From the NCBI GenBank assembly GCA_017395725.1, contig JAFQOB010000158.1:1-20402 (forward strand): a DNA stretch of 20,402 bases. The letters are read 5' to 3'. The position numbers and the translations under genes were made by a program. This DNA is from Clostridia bacterium (GTDB taxonomy: Bacteria > Bacillota_A > Clostridia > Oscillospirales > CAG-272). This document shows positions 17,001 to 20,402 of the stretch, one piece after another (within the stretch, counting starts at the first letter, position 1; each line of letters begins with the position of its first letter). The notes under the pieces were generated by a model. That model was not told where the DNA came from and searched no databases. It saw nothing but the letters and a program-made list of their open reading frames with translations.

Positions 17001-20000
17001 GCTTCAAGCTTAAATTCAAACATACCCGAAACGAGAGGCTTTGAGCCCGAGTTATCGGTATAATCCTTAAGTGCTACGGGAACTCTTACAACAGAACCTG
17101 CGGAATATTTGTTTGTAAATACAATATTATCCTCAGCTTCTTCACCCTGATTCATAACTATTTCGTTATTCGCACCATAGGTAAACAAGGGAGTTGCATC
17201 ATCTGTATAAAGCTTCTGAATACCCGAAGCTAACTCATCTACTACAAGATTTCCATTACCGTCATCTGTAACAGTTACAACAAGGCGGTACAAAGCTCTT
17301 GAATAAGTCATACCGGGAAGAAGCTCTGCTGTTGTAGGCTCTTTTTCGTATATTGTGTAACGGTATACACCGGGAGCTGTAAATTTAATAGTACCAAATT
17401 CAAATGAAGCAACAGTTCCGCCTGCAACGTCGGGGGCTGTTACGGTTACACCATTAACTGCATCGTAGCCTGTGGGCAACGGAGCATTGTTGTAAGGAGT
17501 AAAGAAGAAAGCAAACTTATCGTTTGGACCCCAAGCACGTCCGTCAACAATTTTTTCTCCTTCAAAGTTACCCGAAGAAGGATATGATACGGGAGTTACA
17601 CTGTAATTGTTTACAAAGGAAACTGTTGATGTTTCGCCGGCTTTAATTGTTCCTGTTGCAGTAGCTTTGTCTGCTGTAAAGCCGCTAACCTGAGTTTCCG
17701 TTACAGTATATGTTGTTCCGGGAGCAAGACTGTAAATAGTTGCTGTCTGTCCTGCCTTAAGTGTTATAGTATTATTGCTTGCAGAAACAGTACCCATACC
17801 TACGTTGTCACCGTTTGCAGATACAATAACGTAATTATAAGTTCCTGAGTTGCTGCCAAGGTCAATAACAAAATCAAAAGCCTTGTCGGGAGCTGTAAGC
17901 CCTTCGTCAGCAGTAACGTTCTTTGTTATGGAAAGGTCACCGCCGCTGGCAAGAGTAATTACGCCGTTGTTTCCGTGATATATTACAAACTTGCCTTCAT
18001 AGGGGTCAGGATTGCCTTCTGCATGTACAAAAGTAGGAGCATAAAAGTCTTCTGCTGTCTTCGTAACATTTTCATCCTTGGTTCCCTCAAACTCAAGAAT
18101 CTTGTTTGTACGGGGAGAACCGGCTGCTCTGTAAAGATTACCGTCAGTTCCGGTAACAATCGTAGTCTTTTTAAGCTGAGCACCTGTACGGCGTACAGCA
18201 ACGACCTCTACAGAAGTACCGTGATAGTATTCGTCTTTATAGAAATATGTAGTGTTATCATCCAAGTCCTCGGATGCAGGAACAAGAGTCGAAAAGTCTG
18301 CATCCTTATATATGGGCATATCTGTAAGAATATAGTAATATCCGTTTGTATGTGAGGGTTCAAACTCAACAGTTGCATTTCCTGCACTGTAGCCGTGAAC
18401 GGTATTTGTATTTGTAAACAGGTTGCTATAGAATTTTACAGAACCGTCAACCGTGTTTGCTGCAAGATATTCGTCAGTAAGCTCAGTTTTATCTACGTAA
18501 TACTCGCCGTTGCTGTCAAGTTTTACAACTTCATCTTTCAAACCAACAGAGTAAATAACACGTGTTGGAAATGCACCGTTGTTAGTATGCGTCTTTACGG
18601 AACGGTCTGAATTAAGAGTAACGTAATTTACACGAAGAGGTATGATAGCAGCGGGGATCTCTACTGTCAAAGTCTCGTCGCCGTTAGCATCTTTTGTAAC
18701 TTTAATCTTAATAGAGCTGAGATTCTGTTTTCCGTGAACTGCAGTGTCAACGTCTGCATTAAATACGTACTCCGTAACGTTTCCGTTTGTATTCTTGCTT
18801 GTCAACGGATAACTTACACCGTAATAAATAATCGCCTTTACGTCTTTAACCTCCATATACTTACCGATAGGGTCAGTATATGTAATAAAACCTGTAGCGT
18901 CCATCGGTTCTCCGGCTTTGAGCTCAGTAGGAACCTGAGGCGCTGCAACCGAAATACCTGCAACGATTTCCTTAAATACTTCGGATACTGCAGATGCATT
19001 GTCTGCATCGTAGTAGTCATCAACGTAGTCGTAAGTAGTTACGTCATTTTGGGGCGGGTGGTTAACAGTATAGCTCTTATCACTATATCTGTTTCCGTTA
19101 ATTCTTCCTACGTTTATTGATACAGAACTCGAGTTATTATAAGAATTCCAATAACCCTTAATTGTATCACGCATGGTATTTTGGCCGGTAGTATTCCAAT
19201 GTGTGCCGGGGTCAAGGGTCATATAAGCAAGGTTCTTTTCATTTGTAGAAAGACCTGTTATACCCATACCTACTGTATATACAGTAGTATCAAATTTTGT
19301 TCCCGTAACACCGTAATTACGGTCGATTGCATCTTTCATATAAGAACCGACAAGTATAGCCTTCATACCGTTTCCGGCATAGGGGGCACTTCCGGGACCG
19401 TCATTATTGTTATTTGCGGGAGCCCACCACGATTCCGAACTTGAAGAATATGTAGGAGAACCGTCAGACAAAAGAATAACAGAAGGTACTCTCTGTATTT
19501 CAGCACCGTTAATATTAGCTTTTGTTGACTGCTCTGTTGCCAGTATGTTCATACCGGTGTAAAGACCCATCTGAATGTTCGTTCCGCCTTGAACTTCAGT
19601 AGATCTTTCTATAGTTTCATTCTTCGAATTTTTTGCATTGGTATACAACACAGAATAGTTATTGCTGGCATACTCGGTACTTACGGAGAATATCGGAACC
19701 TCTACCTCTGTCTCTTTCCAATATCCGTCAAGCCAACCCGTCGATATCCATTCTCTCTCTATTTCTGTTGTATTTGTATATCTGTCAAGAGGCAACAACA
19801 CCTGAGCCGTATTACTGAAGGCAACAACGGCAACTCTGGTATATTCGTTAAGTTCCATAATTGACTTGATAGCATCATTTGCCGCAATAACAGTATTGGC
19901 TATACGGCTCTTGCCGTTATCCATTCCACTGTCGCCGTTACTCATTGAACCTGATACGTCGAGAATCAAAACAACGTCAACAGGAGCCTGAGTCTGTCCT

Positions 20001-20371
20001 TCAATCGACTCAGCAGTCGCGAGTGCGGAATATGCAACGAGAAAATCTTCTCCGAGATTTCCGCCTTCGTTGAGCTTATAAGTCAATGTGCCTCCGCCGA
20101 ATTTTTCAAAAGTTGCATCGTCGGAATATACAGACTTGTCGGTCCAGATACGACCGGCATGCTCTGTGGACGCATTATCGCCCAAAGACAAATTATACTT
20201 CATCGAAGTATCTCTGTCGGCTATTCCGTCAGCTCCTCCCAAATAAACATTTTGATTTGACGAAGGGTCGTTGGCAAACGCCGTAAAAAGCGACGCAGGT
20301 ATAAGTTCAAATACCATAATCAACGCCAAAGCAAACGTAATAATTGATTTCCCTATTCTTGTTTTACGCAT
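11075..20371 (-). CDS. Giant VWA-headed, sortase-anchored surface protein with 16 isopeptide-type stalk domains
   Basis: The 3098-residue product has a signal peptide (1-34). A von Willebrand factor A domain (about 130-470) follows, with MIDAS residues D138, S140, S142, T264 and D303. After an unassigned beta-rich region (470-810) comes one Cna-B-like domain (about 815-925). Sixteen domains of 110-155 residues (about 940-3054) resemble the streptococcal pilin Spy0128/FctA repeat; each has a Lys near its start (GxKxLxG), a Glu in the last third (TETVP-like) and an Asn at its end (FxNxY). In the family these three residues form a Lys-Asn isopeptide bond. I saw no cysteine. The end has VPKTGD (3060-3065), a hydrophobic helix and KKKKN, a sortase signal. 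The ATG at 20371 follows GGGTGA by 6 nt; the promoter lies beyond the window. A wall-linked rigid stalk with a ligand-binding head is inferred. No sortase gene is in the window. Confidence 0.93.
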   Translation of the reverse strand: MRKTRIGKSIITFALALIMVFELIPASLFTAFANDPSSNQNVYLGGADGIADRDTSMKYNLSLGDNASTEHAGRIWTDKSVYSDDATFEKFGGGTLTYKLNEGGNLGEDFLVAYSALATAESIEGQTQAPVDVVLILDVSGSMSNGDSGMDNGKSRIANTVIAANDAIKSIMELNEYTRVAVVAFSNTAQVLLPLDRYTNTTEIEREWISTGWLDGYWKETEVEVPIFSVSTEYASNNYSVLYTNAKNSKNETIERSTEVQGGTNIQMGLYTGMNILATEQSTKANINGAEIQRVPSVILLSDGSPTYSSSSESWWAPANNNNDGPGSAPYAGNGMKAILVGSYMKDAIDRNYGVTGTKFDTTVYTVGMGITGLSTNEKNLAYMTLDPGTHWNTTGQNTMRDTIKGYWNSYNNSSSVSINVGRINGNRYSDKSYTVNHPPQNDVTTYDYVDDYYDADNASAVSEVFKEIVAGISVAAPQVPTELKAGEPMDATGFITYTDPIGKYMEVKDVKAIIYYGVSYPLTSKNTNGNVTEYVFNADVDTAVHGKQNLSSIKIKVTKDANGDETLTVEIPAAIIPLRVNYVTLNSDRSVKTHTNNGAFPTRVIYSVGLKDEVVKLDSNGEYYVDKTELTDEYLAANTVDGSVKFYSNLFTNTNTVHGYSAGNATVEFEPSHTNGYYYILTDMPIYKDADFSTLVPASEDLDDNTTYFYKDEYYHGTSVEVVAVRRTGAQLKKTTIVTGTDGNLYRAAGSPRTNKILEFEGTKDENVTKTAEDFYAPTFVHAEGNPDPYEGKFVIYHGNNGVITLASGGDLSITKNVTADEGLTAPDKAFDFVIDLGSNSGTYNYVIVSANGDNVGMGTVSASNNTITLKAGQTATIYSLAPGTTYTVTETQVSGFTADKATATGTIKAGETSTVSFVNNYSVTPVSYPSSGNFEGEKIVDGRAWGPNDKFAFFFTPYNNAPLPTGYDAVNGVTVTAPDVAGGTVASFEFGTIKFTAPGVYRYTIYEKEPTTAELLPGMTYSRALYRLVVTVTDDGNGNLVVDELASGIQKLYTDDATPLFTYGANNEIVMNQGEEAEDNIVFTNKYSAGSVVRVPVALKDYTDNSGSKPLVSGMFEFKLEAVGYILEGTSTLVDSINIPMPDGAVNGVVTTHNEGKNITFPGVEFAHSDIPAGNSSITFRYKMTEVVPANSLHGMDYDTTENYIDVTISLDGSSQYLKVEAKFPDNKEIITFTNVYTPDPAVTSIDGNKTLIGRDVKSGDNFEFVLSGADAETLAAIAAGTVVIPANKTYVTSGTDGVKAPFDFANIQFKKVGTYTFTVNETAGSALSVEYDDSVVTVTVVIADDNNDGRLEVKSATYSNGGNAAEFVNNYTTKFDGTPVSLDGTKKLTGKTLLAGEFFFDIIEYYNGVKVSEGLVSHAEDTTADANGVYEGSIKFIENKTYTKAGKYTYYITEQVPNPKVGGTTYDSAEYRFTVVVEDVEKIGKLTVTSKYIEKKDGNDWVSAGAIEFVNEYVPTPTTTSLPLIKKVLTGDRAEALKAGEFEFKLSIVSQSPEGGIVLPATTVVSNGADGSIVFDKIKFTKAGTYTVSVTEVVPTGSEAAKGIEYSTQTITATYTVTDNRNGVLTAVLSRFVGGEVIINKYKADPAAATITIEKNFTGRNNDEWLPTDKFDFEVVVLDPATQEAIENGAIKFPLDAGSGNIVTKTIASKGATIDGKVDIYRPGTYKFIVREITGTIPGVHYDSEPRNIEIVATDDSANAEIDITINGNAVDQYTITFTNKYNPDSTELSGHDNLTINKVFTGRTDDEWLDTDEFEFKLEAGDTATANAITAGKVVLPDETTLTVSNANKAHPHFGNIVFNAEGTYVFKVTELEGNIPGVTYDKTPRMITVKVENNATLGALVASIDASSDSLTFNNSYKAAPVTLEGATNLEIIKVLEGRDWNSADEFKFILKPYGKVGEDAIAAGKIVLANTELVIRYAPNAIENNSIKGSFGNITFYEAGTYRFEIVEEVGSLNNVAYDDHRHYVTVIVSDNDQGQLVTSTSYLGSNVFINRYNPDDAKVVIEGEKKLSGNRPLGADEFEFVIEAVTTNAPMPSNNKVKNDGNGKVSFGEIIYTAAGTYKYKITETVPTNKIPGVTYDTEAVEVTVKVTYDSALGTYSTAVEYTKGTVTGTTFTINNSYKAEESEPISIPVKKEVTPSTGNSYSFKGGEFEFVMEAITAGAPMPTNSTVTNDTNGNALFEGLVFDEKGEYKYFVTEKAGSLKGMEYDDFRYIVTVNVTDNTAIAKLETSVKISGENSSASEIIFRNKYTPIAALANIFGSKKLDGGYRTVKANDFKFKLEAVTADAPLPITTEVFNDANASFAFDSITFTKVGVYEYKVSEVDLGVHGYGYDTKPFTVKVTVTDVNGELKAVVDGIGSAVNPEIVFVNTYTPDSGEVIIEGTKKLEGKRDLKANDFEFVISAVTPNAPMPSNNKVKNDGNGTVTFGKIEYTKSGVYEYEITETVPTKKISGVTYDTDKVKVTVNVTFDDATGKLVAVASYEKGGNTGNTFEFKNTYKADDTDPVVIKVEKVVTSSSGKNYKLNGGDFNFVINGTANAPLPNPTTVSNDKFGKASFGGITFEKEGTYVYTVTEESGTLGGMTYDDAEYTVTVTVTDNTEKGKLEATVKITDENNADAQIVFNNKYDPKEVSATFFGEKELDSEHKQLEADEFKFVLEAVTANAPMPTTTEVTNTVTGAFRFGAITFTKVGTYEYKITEKDLGLKGYTYDTNSFTVKVTVTDEGNGVLKAEVDGLGTESAPTVKFVNKYAPAPTKVVLGEKGELSKKLNGRELKANEFEFILLDSADKELAVSKNDKDGKFEFTVEYSKAGTYTYKIVEKNNALGGVTYDEKVYAVTVEVVDKNGELEVKSFGYKLENSDVTEVVFTNTYKAAPVEIQLEAEKLLRNRELVEGEFVFEIKGEDGKTVKIASNTADGKVIFEKIKLESAGTFKYTVSEVQGNLDGVIYDKTVYNVVVTVTDNGEGKLEAAEPVITNAKNNIAVTKMGFDNTYLPPEVPKTGDRRHLPIWFALMFISGGAAITLGIADKKKKNAKA
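11078..11194 (-). other. Sortase sorting signal of the giant protein
   Basis: The last 39 codons encode VPKTGD, then a hydrophobic segment of about 22 residues (LPIWFALMFISGGAA and onward) and a lysine-rich tail. This is the three-part cell-wall sorting signal. The first residue is Val rather than the Leu of LPXTG, a variant common in Clostridia. Cleavage is expected between T3063 and G3064. Confidence 0.88.
11925..13054 (-). repeat. Three-domain super-repeat, copy 2 (isopeptide domains 12-14)
   Basis: Domains 12, 13 and 14 match domains 9, 10 and 11 in the same order. For example 12 and 9 share APMPSNNKVKNDGNG and ITETVPT, 13 and 10 lack the usual GxKxLxG opening and instead have an SSG/STG-(N)-Y insertion, and 14 and 11 share FxFxLEAVTA and TFTKVGxYEYK. 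The offset is 1131 bp (377 codons). Boundaries are approximate. Confidence 0.8.
12910..12949 (-). repeat. 40-bp exact repeat, copy in domain 12
   Basis: Identical to 14041-14080 at an offset of 1131 bp. It codes for the loop MPSNNKVKNDGNG and is the longest exact identity I noticed between the two super-repeats. Confidence 0.88.
13055..14190 (-). repeat. Three-domain super-repeat, copy 1 (isopeptide domains 9-11)
   Basis: Partner of the copy at 11925-13054. The conserved order A-B-C, A-B-C shows that a block of three domains was duplicated as a unit, after the single domains had already diverged. Domains 1-8, 15 and 16 do not follow this pattern. Confidence 0.8.
14041..14080 (-). repeat. 40-bp exact repeat, copy in domain 9
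   Basis: Identical to 12910-12949. The neighbouring sequence differs at many third codon positions, so this island is either selected or recently converted. Confidence 0.88.
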
Positions 20372-20402
20372 AGTTTTTCACCCTATCCTTCTTGCATAAA
20401 CA

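Noticed and set aside
11190..17560. Novel toxin or polyketide-like modular enzyme suggested by the size of the gene
   Set aside because: All modules are short beta-domains with structural triads, between a signal peptide and a sortase signal; there is no catalytic motif.

Overview
The window looks like chromosomal DNA from a strictly anaerobic, low-to-mid GC Gram-positive gut-type bacterium (class Clostridia, probably uncultured). The evidence is a six-gene clostridial-order rnf operon, very large secreted surface proteins (one with a sortase-type C-terminus), tRNA genes with encoded CCA, consensus TTGACA/TATAAT-like promoters and strong GGAG-type ribosome binding sites. Species cannot be named from the sequence.

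Layout. (1) 1-4565, minus: the N-terminal 1521 codons of a giant secreted protein with a signal peptide, a beta-helix-like repeat region and three long homologous units; its C-terminus lies beyond base 1. It has a near-consensus promoter at 4634-4662. (2) 4566-4923: AT-rich spacer with that promoter, a pair of small hairpins and the terminator of the next operon. (3) 4924-10081, minus: rnfC-rnfD-rnfG-rnfE-rnfA-rnfB, tightly packed, encoding the membrane ferredoxin:NAD+ oxidoreductase that pumps Na+ or H+. (4) 10082-10556: a divergent control region, then tRNA-Met(CAT) and tRNA-Glu(TTC) on the plus strand with their own promoter and terminator. (5) 10557-11074: debris made of a TGAATAATGAA-type inverted repeat, the 5' part of a four-helix-bundle protein gene and a GC-rich hairpin repeat, then the terminator of the giant gene beyond. 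(6) 11075-20371, minus: one 3098-codon gene for a sortase-anchored surface protein with a von Willebrand factor A head, a Cna-B-like domain, sixteen consecutive pilin isopeptide-linkage (Spy0128/FctA-like) domains, and a VPKTGD sorting signal.

How the parts work together. The Rnf genes form one energy-conserving complex: the soluble subunits RnfB and RnfC handle ferredoxin and NAD(H), and RnfA, D, E and G carry electrons across the membrane. The two giant genes have no visible metabolic link to rnf. They probably serve surface display or adhesion, and both have grown by in-frame internal duplication. The most notable object is the isopeptide stalk, where a Lys/Glu/Asn triad can be read in each of the sixteen domains.
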